Of a stretch of 64,000 nt of DNA, positions 40,178 through 49,237 are shown piece after piece. This DNA comes from Gemmatimonadota bacterium (GTDB taxonomy: Bacteria; Gemmatimonadota; Gemmatimonadetes; Gemmatimonadales; GWC2-71-9). The position numbers were made by a program, and so were the translations under genes. The notes beneath the pieces were generated by a model. It was not told the DNA's origin. It did no database searches and was given only the letters and a program-made list of their open reading frames with translations. The first letter of the stretch is position 1. Each line of letters starts with the position of its first letter. The stretch is from assembly GCA_029862925.1 (NCBI GenBank), contig JAOTWJ010000004.1, positions 1 to 64,000 on the forward strand, read 5' to 3'.

Positions 40178-41212
40178 GTGGACACGTCGTCGATTCCGGA
40201 CGCGCGCACGTTGGCCGCGATCCTCAGTCAGTACCGCACGCCTTCCTTCGGGCGCAGCCTGACCCAGCTGCTGACCTCCGCGATCCCGTTTGCCCTCGTC
40301 TGGATCGCCGCCTTGCTCGCGCTGCGGGTCGGCTTCTGGCTCACGCTGCTGCTCGCCGTGCTCGCGGCGGGCTTCATGCTGCGGCTGTTCATGATCCAGC
40401 ATGATTGCGGACATGGGGCGTTCTTCCGCTCGCAGCGACTGAACGACCTCGTGGGCGGGGTGCTCGGTGTGCTCACGCTCGTGCCCTACCGCTACTGGCG
40501 GAAGACGCACGCCATCCATCACAAGACCTCAGGCGATCTCGATTACCGCACGTTCGGCGACATCAGTACCCTGACCGTCGCCGAGTACCGGGCGCTCCCA
40601 CCGCTCAAGCGGATAGGCTATCGGCTGTACCGCCACCCGTTCGTGCTGCTCGTGATCGGCCCGATCTGGCAGTTCATGCTCAAGCACCGCCTGCCGCTGG
40701 ATCTGCCGTGGTCGTGGAAGCGGGAATGGACCAGTGTGCTGCTGACCAACCTCGGGATTCTCGCGCTCGTGGTGGTGGCCTGGCAGGCCGTCGGGCTCAC
40801 GAACTTCCTGCTCGTGCAGCTGCCCATTTCGCTCATCGCGGGCTCGATGGGCGTGTTTCTCTTCTACGTCCAGCACCAGTTCGAGGATACGTACTGGCGC
40901 GAGCACCCCGAGTGGGACTTCCACGCGGCGGGACTCGCCGGCAGCTCCTATCTGGTCCTGCCCAAGGTGCTGCAGTGGTTCACGGCGAACATCGGGCTCC
41001 ATCACATCCATCACGTCAACAGCCGGATTCCCAATTACCGGCTGCCCGAGTGCTATGCCGAGCAACCCGTGTTTCGGCATGTCACGCGCATCACGCTCTG
41101 GGACGGGATCAAGACCTTGCGGCTCGGCCTCTGGGACCAGGAAGCCGGGAAGCTGGTGAGTTTCCGCGAGGCACGGGCGCGGCGCGGGTTGGACGAACGC
41201 GTGCGGGCCTAG
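40178..41212 (+). CDS. Fatty acid desaturase
   Basis: Histidine boxes HDCGHGAFF, HAIHHKTSGDLD, LHHIHHVN; TM segments; GTG 40178 preferred over the tracked start. Confidence 0.92.
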   Translation: MDTSSIPDARTLAAILSQYRTPSFGRSLTQLLTSAIPFALVWIAALLALRVGFWLTLLLAVLAAGFMLRLFMIQHDCGHGAFFRSQRLNDLVGGVLGVLTLVPYRYWRKTHAIHHKTSGDLDYRTFGDISTLTVAEYRALPPLKRIGYRLYRHPFVLLVIGPIWQFMLKHRLPLDLPWSWKREWTSVLLTNLGILALVVVAWQAVGLTNFLLVQLPISLIAGSMGVFLFYVQHQFEDTYWREHPEWDFHAAGLAGSSYLVLPKVLQWFTANIGLHHIHHVNSRIPNYRLPECYAEQPVFRHVTRITLWDGIKTLRLGLWDQEAGKLVSFREARARRGLDERVRA

Positions 41213-41387
41213 CGGCCACGCGAGTCGTGCCGGGTCCTAGAAAACCCCTCCCGGACCGGGTACCTTTCATGCAGCGGTGCGCCATCGTGGCGCGCCCGAC
41301 ACGTGCGACGCGAGGGCGGGACCCGGCGCCTGGTGCGCGAGTTCCGCCCTTCTCGCTCCGGCTTGCCGAATCAAAGGAGGATCGCAC

Positions 41388-42083
41388 GTGACCGCGAAGC
41401 GTTCCAACCCGCCGCCCGCCACTGTTGCCGACCTGCTCCAGCGTCGTCTCAAGGAGCTCAAACGCTCCCCGACCGAGCTGGCGGCGGCGGCGCAGGTACC
41501 CGAGCCCTACATCCTGGATCTCCTGGCCGGCCGCCGTCAGCCGCCCCTGCCGGGCCGCACCGATCTCTACGACCGGATGACGCGGTTTCTCCGGCTTGCC
41601 CGCAACCAGCTGGCGAACTGCGCCTCGGCCGAACGGGCGACCACGGCGGCGGCGGACGCGCGGGGCCCCCGCGCACCTGTCGCCCGCGCCCTGCTCGCCC
41701 TCTGCGAACCGGCGACGGCGCAGGAGCTCGAGCGCCGCCGTGCCAAGGACGGTAACGCGGAGTTGGCCGACCTCACGCAGCGTCTGCTCGACATCTCCCA
41801 GGGAGCGGTGCGACGCGTGCTCGAGGACCCGGTGGGCCTCCGGATCGCGGCGTCACAGCAGCGCAAGACGTACGAGGCGATGCGCCTCAAGGTGCTGGAG
41901 TTCCTGGACGTCACGCCCGCGACCCTCACGGCCGGCGATCTCGCCGAGTTCATTCAGCCCCGCGTCGCGCTGTGGGACGTGGATCTGCAGTCGGGGGTTC
42001 TGCGCGTCGTCTTGCAGGGACAGGAACCGCGCGGACGCAACCGCCGCTCGGCAAACACGCGGTCGGCGTTTCCCACACACTAG
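41388..42083 (+). CDS. XRE-type helix-turn-helix-like regulator
   Basis: N-term DLLQRRLKELKRSPTELAAAAQVPEPYILDLLAGRRQPP; GTG after aaaggagg. Confidence 0.7.
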   Translation: MTAKRSNPPPATVADLLQRRLKELKRSPTELAAAAQVPEPYILDLLAGRRQPPLPGRTDLYDRMTRFLRLARNQLANCASAERATTAAADARGPRAPVARALLALCEPATAQELERRRAKDGNAELADLTQRLLDISQGAVRRVLEDPVGLRIAASQQRKTYEAMRLKVLEFLDVTPATLTAGDLAEFIQPRVALWDVDLQSGVLRVVLQGQEPRGRNRRSANTRSAFPTH

Positions 42084-42130
42084 CACCCTACGCGCTGGCG
42101 ATCACGACGGAGCGGCACGATCTTCCTCGC

Positions 42131-43654
42131 GTGACGACTCCGTCCCTCCCACTCACCATTGGACCCGCGGGCACGTTCGCCCGCGTGGTCGATCATCTCC
42201 GGGCCCGCGGCTACGACGAGCTGACGGTCAGCAAGGCGCTCGGGATCCCGTCGATCTTCGCGTTCGGGTCCGTGCGGCCGGAGACGCTCACCTTGCCCAC
42301 GGCCGCCGACGACCCGCTGGCCTTCCTGATTCGGACGTTCCTCTTGGTCGAGCGCATCTCGGGCGACGCCGTGCGCGCGCAGCTCGACGTGCCCGTCCGG
42401 GCGGCATTCGAACAGCTCGGTCTGCTGCGGCCCGATGCGACCGGCGATTCCTTTACGGCTCCGGTTCTCCTCTATCCGGTGAGCGAGTTCTGGATCGCGT
42501 CCGATGTCCACCACAACCCGGACGACTCCCCGTACACGCCCCCCCCGGACGCGGTGTTCCCCGCCATCTTCCCCGGGAACTTGCGGTTTCTCCGGCTGCT
42601 GCCGCAGGGCACCTACGAGGCAGCGCTCGACCTCGGAGGGGGAACGGGGATCGGGGCGCTCGTGCTGAGTCGGCGGGTGCGGCATGCCGTCTCCGCCGAC
42701 ATCACGGCGCGCGCGACGCATTTCGCACAGTTCAATCGGATGCTCAACGCGTGTGCCAACCTCGAAATCGCCCGGGGCGATCTGTACGACGCGGTCCCCG
42801 GGCGCACGTTCGACTGCATCGTGACTCATCCACCGTACATGCCGTCCCCCGACGACACCTGGATCTTCCGCGACGGCGGACCCACCGGTGAGCGCCTCGC
42901 GCAGCGGATCATCGCGGACTTGCCGGCGGCCCTTCGCCCGGGAGGCATCTTCTGCGCGGTCTGCGCCGCCTGGGACACCGATGAGGCCCCACTGGAAGAC
43001 CGGGTGCGCGGCTGGCTGGGCGAACGGGCCGACGAATTCGAGCTGCTCCTGGGGGTGGAAACCGAGATGGCGCCAGCCGAGCTGGCGCGCATGCTCGCGA
43101 AGCCGGAGCACGGGCCGGGCCGGGGCACGGTCGCCGAGTGGGAAACGCGATTCCGGGAATGGAAGCTCGAGCGGCACGTGTACGGCGCCCTGGTACTGGC
43201 ACGTCGCGACGGGCCGGGGGACCCTGTGACCCTGCGGACCTGGCTGGGGACGAGCACGACGGGCGCGGACCTCGAGCGGGAGATCGCCGCGCTCCGCTGG
43301 CGGGCGGCCCGCCGGGCCGCCGGCACCTTGAGCAGCATTCTCGACGCGCTGCAGCCGCGTCTCGCCGACGCACTCGAAGTGCACGTCACGTACGTGAAGG
43401 GCGAGAGCGGCTTGGCACCGTCGGAGGCGATCCTCGCGACATCGGAACCGTTCCGCAGCCGCACGCGCATCGAGCCATGGATGCTGTCATTGCTGTCGGC
43501 GATCGACGGCGACCGCACTCCGGCCGCCATTCACGCCGACCTGCATGCCAAAGGGGTGCTCCCCGACGGCTTCAGCCCCGCCGACCTGCGGACGTTCGTC
43601 GAGTTGATGCTGGAACGCGGCTACCTCGAGACGATCGCGCCGCCGACTCCGTAG
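42131..43654 (+). CDS. SAM-dependent methyltransferase (PrmC/MTS-like fold) with extra domains
   Basis: ALDLGGGTGIGALVLSRRV, DCIVTHPPYMPSPDDTW; GTG start at 42131 likely. Confidence 0.83.
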   Translation: MTTPSLPLTIGPAGTFARVVDHLRARGYDELTVSKALGIPSIFAFGSVRPETLTLPTAADDPLAFLIRTFLLVERISGDAVRAQLDVPVRAAFEQLGLLRPDATGDSFTAPVLLYPVSEFWIASDVHHNPDDSPYTPPPDAVFPAIFPGNLRFLRLLPQGTYEAALDLGGGTGIGALVLSRRVRHAVSADITARATHFAQFNRMLNACANLEIARGDLYDAVPGRTFDCIVTHPPYMPSPDDTWIFRDGGPTGERLAQRIIADLPAALRPGGIFCAVCAAWDTDEAPLEDRVRGWLGERADEFELLLGVETEMAPAELARMLAKPEHGPGRGTVAEWETRFREWKLERHVYGALVLARRDGPGDPVTLRTWLGTSTTGADLEREIAALRWRAARRAAGTLSSILDALQPRLADALEVHVTYVKGESGLAPSEAILATSEPFRSRTRIEPWMLSLLSAIDGDRTPAAIHADLHAKGVLPDGFSPADLRTFVELMLERGYLETIAPPTP

Positions 43655-43670
43655 CGAACCCCCGCCGGCG

Positions 43671-44093
43671 TCACGCGTCCCCGCGTCCCGGCGCTCCGAA
43701 CAGGAGCTTGGCCAACCAGGCCCCCACCACCACCCCGGCCGCGCCAGCGGCGAGATCCGCCGCGTCGCCGGATCGGTACGGCAGCAGGCTCTGCACCAGC
43801 TCGATCAGCGCCGCGAGCACCACCCCCGCCGCCACCACTGGCAGCAGCCCCGGCCGCCCGGCAGCTCGCAGATCCCAGTACGTGAGAAAGCCCAGCCCGA
43901 GAAAAAGCGCCACGTGCACCAGCTTGTCGAACCCGCCCGGGACGTAGGTCGGCGTGTCCGGCACCGGAACGAACATCACGGCCAGCAGGCCGAGCGTGTA
44001 CACGGCGAGGACCAGGTGCCCGATGCGGCGCGGAATCGTCGGCCTCACCCCACGAGCGGCAAACGGCAGCCGAGCAGTCGTCTCGTCATGCAC
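43671..44093 (-). CDS. VanZ-like membrane protein
   Basis: Four hydrophobic segments, DKLVHVALFLGLGFLTYWD, ALIELVQSLLPYRSGDAADLAAGAAGVVVG. Confidence 0.85.
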   Translation of the reverse strand: MHDETTARLPFAARGVRPTIPRRIGHLVLAVYTLGLLAVMFVPVPDTPTYVPGGFDKLVHVALFLGLGFLTYWDLRAAGRPGLLPVVAAGVVLAALIELVQSLLPYRSGDAADLAAGAAGVVVGAWLAKLLFGAPGRGDA

Positions 44094-44218
44094 CCAAGTT
44101 GCCCGGTCCGTCGCCCGTTCACCACCGTTCCGCGGCTTGTGTGCCCGGTCACGGTGGACGCCGGGGGCCCCACGCATTCTTCTTTGGTCGTCACCCCAGG
44201 GTGTGGCACATGTCGCAC

Positions 44219-44587
44219 ATGACGAGGTCGTTTGAGCTGGGCACCGCGCTGCTCGTGCTGGTCGCGCTCGGAAGCACCCCAGTCTGGGCGCAGGGCCGCG
44301 GGGATAAAGGGAAGGGACACGAGGACGGCAAGTCCAAGGTCACCGTCGAGGTCGCGGTGACGGCGGCGAAGGACGTGCTGCTGAAGCAGGGGTTCGAGGT
44401 CGTCCGCGTCGAAGCGAACCCCGATCACCACATTATCTACTACCGCGCCGGCAACCAGGGGCGCGGCAAGGGCCACGGTCCGCCGGTTCGCATGATCGTG
44501 CGGCGCGTGGACGATCGAGTCGTGCTCGAGGAAGCGCCCGACGGGCTGCGCCTCGAAATCGGCGTGAAGCTCGGCATCAAGCTGTAG
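44219..44587 (+). CDS. Small secreted hypothetical protein
   Basis: Signal peptide MTRSFELGTALLVLVALGSTPVWAQ. Confidence 0.65.
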   Translation: MTRSFELGTALLVLVALGSTPVWAQGRGDKGKGHEDGKSKVTVEVAVTAAKDVLLKQGFEVVRVEANPDHHIIYYRAGNQGRGKGHGPPVRMIVRRVDDRVVLEEAPDGLRLEIGVKLGIKL

Positions 44588-44605
44588 GGCTCGCTCACCG
44601 TTCCG

Positions 44606-44657
44606 GATCACGCCAGCGGACGGCCGCACCAGTGTGCGGCCGTCCGCTGTTGTGATC
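44606..44657 (+). terminator. Strong nested hairpin
   Basis: gatcac-(3)-agcggacggccgca-ccagtg-tgcggccgtccgct-(3)-gtgatc: perfect 14-bp inner and 6-bp outer arms. Confidence 0.65.
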
Positions 44658-44778
44658 ATGCCGCACTCGGGTCCAACCGCACCATCTCACCGACCGCGGG
44701 TCTGCCCCGGAAGCGCCGAGGGCGTCGGAACGGAACCTGCGGCGTTCCGGGCAGCTTGCCATCGTCCGGAGACCGAAC

Positions 44779-45060
44779 ATGGCCGACAAGGACCCCCCCG
44801 TTCGCACCACTGCGCGCGTGGGCCGCGCGCCGATGCTGACGCTCACCCTCCAGCGCGTCGAGCGCACGACGGGCAGATTCGTGGACGATGCCGGCGGTGA
44901 GATCGCCGTGCCGCTCGCCCGCCTGCCCGGCGATCGCGCGTGGGGTGCCGGTGACGTCATTCGGGTCCCGCTCGACGAGGCCCAGCGGCCGCGTTGGACG
45001 GCGGCGGCGCTGGACGAAGCGGAGACTGCGCGACGGCGACCGACTCCCCCTCCCCCCTAG
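44779..45060 (+). CDS. Small hypothetical protein, possibly DUF3006-like
   Basis: LQRVERTTGRFVDDAGGEIAVPLARLPGDRAWGAGDVIRV. Confidence 0.5.
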   Translation: MADKDPPVRTTARVGRAPMLTLTLQRVERTTGRFVDDAGGEIAVPLARLPGDRAWGAGDVIRVPLDEAQRPRWTAAALDEAETARRRPTPPPP

Positions 45061-45064
45061 GGGA

Positions 45065-45601
45065 CTACGTCCCGGCCGGGCGCGCCTGCGCCGACGCGCG
45101 ATACTCGCTCTCCGACAGCGGCTCGTGCCCGACGAACTGGTCGATCGTGACCGAGCCCGTGGGGAGCGGATCGCCCTGCGGCCAGAGATGGAAGATGATC
45201 CCGTCGGTCGTCGCGACAAGGTCGGCCACCTTCTTCGCTTCGACTTCCGGCATGTCCAGAACTTTCACCCGTCCGGTGGCGATCTCCACCAAGTGATCGT
45301 GGAAATCGGCGTTCCAGAGCCGGCGCGACACCTGCGGCCGGGTGAGGGACTTGGCCTCGACGTACTCGATGCCGTGCAGGTGCGCGTTCGGCTCCATGGT
45401 GTCGTACAACAGGCACATGATGATGGGATCCTCGGCGATCGGCTTGCAGAAACGGTGCACCCGTCCGATCTCCCGACCCTGATACATGTGCGGGGCGGTG
45501 ACGTGGATCGAGTAGCCGTCCGCGGGGGTGGGCTTCGACCCCATCTGCTGGGCGACCGCCGGCCCGGCGGCGAGCGGCATGGCCACGAGCGCCGCGGCCA
45601 A
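45065..45601 (-). CDS. DUF1264 / oil-body-associated-protein-like secreted protein
   Basis: HRFCKPIAEDPIIMCLLYDTMEPNAHLHGIEYVEAKSL, WNADFHDHLVEIATGRV typical of DUF1264. Confidence 0.75.
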   Translation of the reverse strand: MAAALVAMPLAAGPAVAQQMGSKPTPADGYSIHVTAPHMYQGREIGRVHRFCKPIAEDPIIMCLLYDTMEPNAHLHGIEYVEAKSLTRPQVSRRLWNADFHDHLVEIATGRVKVLDMPEVEAKKVADLVATTDGIIFHLWPQGDPLPTGSVTIDQFVGHEPLSESEYRASAQARPAGT

Positions 45602-45655
45602 GTGCGGGATCGAGCGCAGGTTCGCACTTTCGTGTTAGACGCCTCGGCGAGCGAC

Positions 45656-46258
45656 CTAGTGGTGCCCGACGATCTTCGGCGGCTTCTCACGCATCGTGTA
45701 GCCGCCGGGCGGGCACGTCACCCGCGGGTTGGTCGGGCTGAACAGCCCTTCCGGATTGTCCCTCCAGAGCCAGACATGCAGGTCGTAGTGCGTCATACTA
45801 GCCGGCATCAGGGGGTGGTGCCCTTCCATCGGTCCCCCGAACGCCTGTCCAAACAGGACGGGGCGCTCTTTGACCCCCGTGGCGAGCGGCACGAACCACT
45901 CGGCCGCGACGAGCTCGAGCTTGTCCCCCTTTGGTGCGTAGATCAGTACCTGGGGCTTCGTGGGATCGAGCGTCGGTCCCACCAGTGCGGGGTTGAGGAA
46001 GTGGACGCCCATGCCACCCTTGGGATACTGCATCTGCCCGTCCGTGCCCGCCTCCGGGAACTCCATGCAACCGACCGTCGAGAAGTAGCCGTCGTGGACC
46101 GCGACGACGGGATCGCGATACTTCTCCAGCGCCGCACGTACCGGAACGAGCTCCGCGGGGAGCGGGCTCTGCGCGGCTGCGGGACTTGCCACGAGGATGG
46201 CGACCGCCAGCGCAGCGAGCGACGTGCCCGCAGCGTGGTTCCTGCGATCTCGACTCAT
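45656..46258 (-). CDS. Hypothetical secreted protein
   Basis: Signal peptide AILVASPAAAQ; same strand as the DUF1264 gene. Confidence 0.7.
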   Translation of the reverse strand: MSRDRRNHAAGTSLAALAVAILVASPAAAQSPLPAELVPVRAALEKYRDPVVAVHDGYFSTVGCMEFPEAGTDGQMQYPKGGMGVHFLNPALVGPTLDPTKPQVLIYAPKGDKLELVAAEWFVPLATGVKERPVLFGQAFGGPMEGHHPLMPASMTHYDLHVWLWRDNPEGLFSPTNPRVTCPPGGYTMREKPPKIVGHH

Positions 46259-46457
46259 AGACTCCCTCCATCAGTTTAGTGGACGAGTCCTGCCTGCCGG
46301 CGCAGCCAGACGCGGGACTCGATGAAAGGCGAGTAGATCTATCCCCTAAGTTCCGTTTCGGCAAGACCTCCGCCAAGCCCGTCACCGGATGCACGGAGTC
46401 ACTCCCGACCCCGACTGGCGGGGCGGCGTCCGACTGTGTAGATCGGTTCCTGCCCGC

Positions 46458-47654
46458 ATGACCCTCGTGCTCAAGACCACCCCATTCCACCCGCGCACGG
46501 CGCCACTCGTGCGCGCGCAGACGTGGCGCCGCTGGGCCGGCTACCAGGTCGCCAGCGCGTACGATCCGCACCCCGACCGCGAGTACGCCGCGATCCGCAA
46601 TGCGGCCGCGCTGCTCGACGTCTCGCCGCTGCGCAAATACCGGATTGCGGGACCCGACGCCGTTCGGCTGCTGGATCGTCTCGTGACGCGCGACGTCACA
46701 CGCTGTGCGGTCGGGCAGGTGCTGTACACGCCGTGGTGTGACGCCCGCGGCAAGGTGCTCGACGACGGCACGCTCAGTCGTTTGGACGAGCGCACGTTTC
46801 GACTCACCAGCGCCGAACCCAATCTTCGGTGGCTCACGATGAGCGCCGCCGGTATGGACGTGACCATCGAGGACGTCTCCGAGCACACCGCGGCGCTGGC
46901 ACTCCAGGGACCGCTCGCCCGGGCGATCCTCGCAACGGTCTCGCCCGCCGACCTGGGAGCGCTGCGCTACTTCCGCCTCCTGCACAGCACCGTGCGCGGC
47001 ATTCCCGTCACGATTTCGCGCACGGGCTATACCGGCGACCTGGGCTACGAGCTGTGGGTGGACGCCGACGGGGCGCTCCCGCTCTGGGATGCGCTCGTCG
47101 AGGCCGGCGCACCGTACGGCATCACGCCGGCCGGCATCTGGGCCCTCGACCTCGCGCGGATCGAGGCGGGGCTGGTCATGATCGACGTAGACTATTTCTC
47201 GGCTCATCACGCCCTGATCCCCGACCAGCTGTCCTCGCCGTTCGAGCTGGGCCTCGGCTGGACCGTGAGTCCGGACAAGGGACCCTTCACGGGTCGCCGG
47301 GCGCTGCGCGACGAGCGGGCGCGGGGCCGTATGTGGGCATTCGTCGGTCTCGGGATCGACTGGGACTCCCTCGAGCGCCTCTACCGACAGCGTGGTCTGC
47401 CGCCGCAGCTGCCTCCGATTGCGTGGCGGGGCAGCGCCCCAGTGCTCGTGAACGGACGGCAGGTCGGGTACGCAACGAGCGGTTGCTGGTCGCCGCTGCT
47501 CAAGCGGTACCTCGCCCTCGCGCACGTGACCGCGGCGCACGCCGAGCGCGGCACGGGCGTCGAGTTGGAGCTCACCGTGGAGCACCGCCGGCAGCGAGCC
47601 GACGCGGTCGTCACCCCCCTCCCCTTCCTCGATCTCGAGCGGAAACGCGCATGA
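46458..47654 (+). CDS. GcvT-like aminomethyltransferase family protein
   Basis: AALLDVSPLRKYRIAGPDAVRLLDRLVTRDV, ISRTGYTGDLGYELWVDADGALPLWDALVEAG, ALDLARIEAGL. Confidence 0.9.
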   Translation: MTLVLKTTPFHPRTAPLVRAQTWRRWAGYQVASAYDPHPDREYAAIRNAAALLDVSPLRKYRIAGPDAVRLLDRLVTRDVTRCAVGQVLYTPWCDARGKVLDDGTLSRLDERTFRLTSAEPNLRWLTMSAAGMDVTIEDVSEHTAALALQGPLARAILATVSPADLGALRYFRLLHSTVRGIPVTISRTGYTGDLGYELWVDADGALPLWDALVEAGAPYGITPAGIWALDLARIEAGLVMIDVDYFSAHHALIPDQLSSPFELGLGWTVSPDKGPFTGRRALRDERARGRMWAFVGLGIDWDSLERLYRQRGLPPQLPPIAWRGSAPVLVNGRQVGYATSGCWSPLLKRYLALAHVTAAHAERGTGVELELTVEHRRQRADAVVTPLPFLDLERKRA

Positions 47655-49237
47655 CGGCGCGGCGTTACGACGTGATCGTCGTGGGCGGCGGCCACAATGG
47701 ACTCGTCGCCGCCGCCTATCTCGCCCGCGCGGGTCGCCGCGTGTTGGTGCTCGAGCGGCGTTCGATGGTAGGCGGCGCGGCCGTGACCGAGGAGATCTTC
47801 CCCGGCTTCAAGTTCTCGGTCTTCTCGTACGTGGTGAGCCTGCTGCGACCGGAAATCATTCGCGAGCTCGATCTCCCACGCCATGGACTCCAGATCCTGC
47901 CGCTGGAAAGCACGGTCACGCCGCTCGACAACGGGGACTACCTCGCGTCATGGGCCGATCCGGACGAAACGCGCCGCGAGTTGTGTCGCCATTCGCCGCG
48001 CGACGCCGAGGCGATGGCGGTGTTCGGCCGGCTGATGCAGCACATGGCGATGGCGGTGAAGCCGATCCTCGGCATGGTGCCGCCCGATCCCGGCTCGCTG
48101 GCCCCGTCCGACCTGGCCGGATTGCTGCGCTTCGGCCGCCACATGCGGGGGCTCGGCCCGGACCGATTCCACGCGCTGTTCAAGCTCATGACGATGAGCA
48201 GCGCCGATTACCTGGACGAGTGGTTCGAGTGCGGACCGCTCAAGGCGACCAAGTCGGCCAGCGGCATCATCGGGACCTTCCTGGGACCGCGGTCGCCTGG
48301 AACCGCGTACGTCCTGCTGCACCACTATATGGGCGAGATCGACGGCGCGTTTCGCGCCTGGGGATTCCAGAAGGGCGGTACCGGCGCCATCAGCGACGCG
48401 ATTGCGGGCGCGGCCCGGGCCCTCGGCGCGGAGATCCGGACCGACGCCGCGGTGGAGCGGGTGCTGGTGCGCAGCGGACGCGTCACCGGCGTCGCCCTCG
48501 TGTCCGGGGAGGAAGTCGCGGCCCCCGTGGTCATTTCCGGACTCGATCCCCGCCTCACGTTCACGCAGCTGGTGGACCCCGACGAGCTGCCCGCCGACCT
48601 GGTGGAGGGCGTGCGCCGTTTCAAGTTCCGCGGCTCGTCGGCCAAGGTGAACCTCGCGCTCGCGGGACTGCCGGAGTTCACGTGTCTCCCCGGCCCGGGA
48701 CCACATCTGCGGGGCGCGTTTTCGATCAGCCCGAGCGTCGAATACCTGGAACGGGCGTACGACGACGCCAAGTACGGTGACTTCTCCCGCCAGCCGTACA
48801 TGGACATCGTCATCCCCTCGATGATCGACCCGGGCATGGCACCGCCCGGCAGGCACGTCATGAGCATCTTCGTGCAGTACGCCCCGTACGCGCGGACCGG
48901 CGGATGGACGGACGCGGCCCGCGACGCCTTAGGTGACGCCGCGGTGCAGACCCTCGCCCGCTATGCGCCCAACCTCCCGTCCCTCGTCCTCCACCGACAA
49001 GTACTCACCCCGCTCGACATCGAGCGGATCACGGGACTCTCGGAAGGGAACATCTTCCAGGGGGAGTTGGCGCTGCATCAGCTCTTCTTCCTGCGGCCGG
49101 TGCCGGCCTGGGCCAAGTACCGCACCCCCATCGAGGGCTACTGGCAGTGTGGCGCGGGCACGCATCCCGGCGGCGGCATCATGGGCGCCTCGGGCCGGCT
49201 AGCGGCCTACGAGCTCCTGGGCAGCTCGGCCCGATGA
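47651..49237 (+). CDS. NAD(P)/FAD-dependent oxidoreductase (phytoene-desaturase/PYROXD2-like)
   Basis: YDVIVVGGGHNGLVAAAYLARAGRRVLVLERR; QCGAGTHPGGGIMGASGRLAA; ATGA overlap with GcvT-like gene. Confidence 0.9.
   Translation: MTARRYDVIVVGGGHNGLVAAAYLARAGRRVLVLERRSMVGGAAVTEEIFPGFKFSVFSYVVSLLRPEIIRELDLPRHGLQILPLESTVTPLDNGDYLASWADPDETRRELCRHSPRDAEAMAVFGRLMQHMAMAVKPILGMVPPDPGSLAPSDLAGLLRFGRHMRGLGPDRFHALFKLMTMSSADYLDEWFECGPLKATKSASGIIGTFLGPRSPGTAYVLLHHYMGEIDGAFRAWGFQKGGTGAISDAIAGAARALGAEIRTDAAVERVLVRSGRVTGVALVSGEEVAAPVVISGLDPRLTFTQLVDPDELPADLVEGVRRFKFRGSSAKVNLALAGLPEFTCLPGPGPHLRGAFSISPSVEYLERAYDDAKYGDFSRQPYMDIVIPSMIDPGMAPPGRHVMSIFVQYAPYARTGGWTDAARDALGDAAVQTLARYAPNLPSLVLHRQVLTPLDIERITGLSEGNIFQGELALHQLFFLRPVPAWAKYRTPIEGYWQCGAGTHPGGGIMGASGRLAAYELLGSSAR

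Noticed and set aside
46259-46457. Possible riboswitch (glycine/THF) upstream of GcvT-like gene
   Set aside because: I could not find the conserved core motifs of either riboswitch; an Infernal scan would decide
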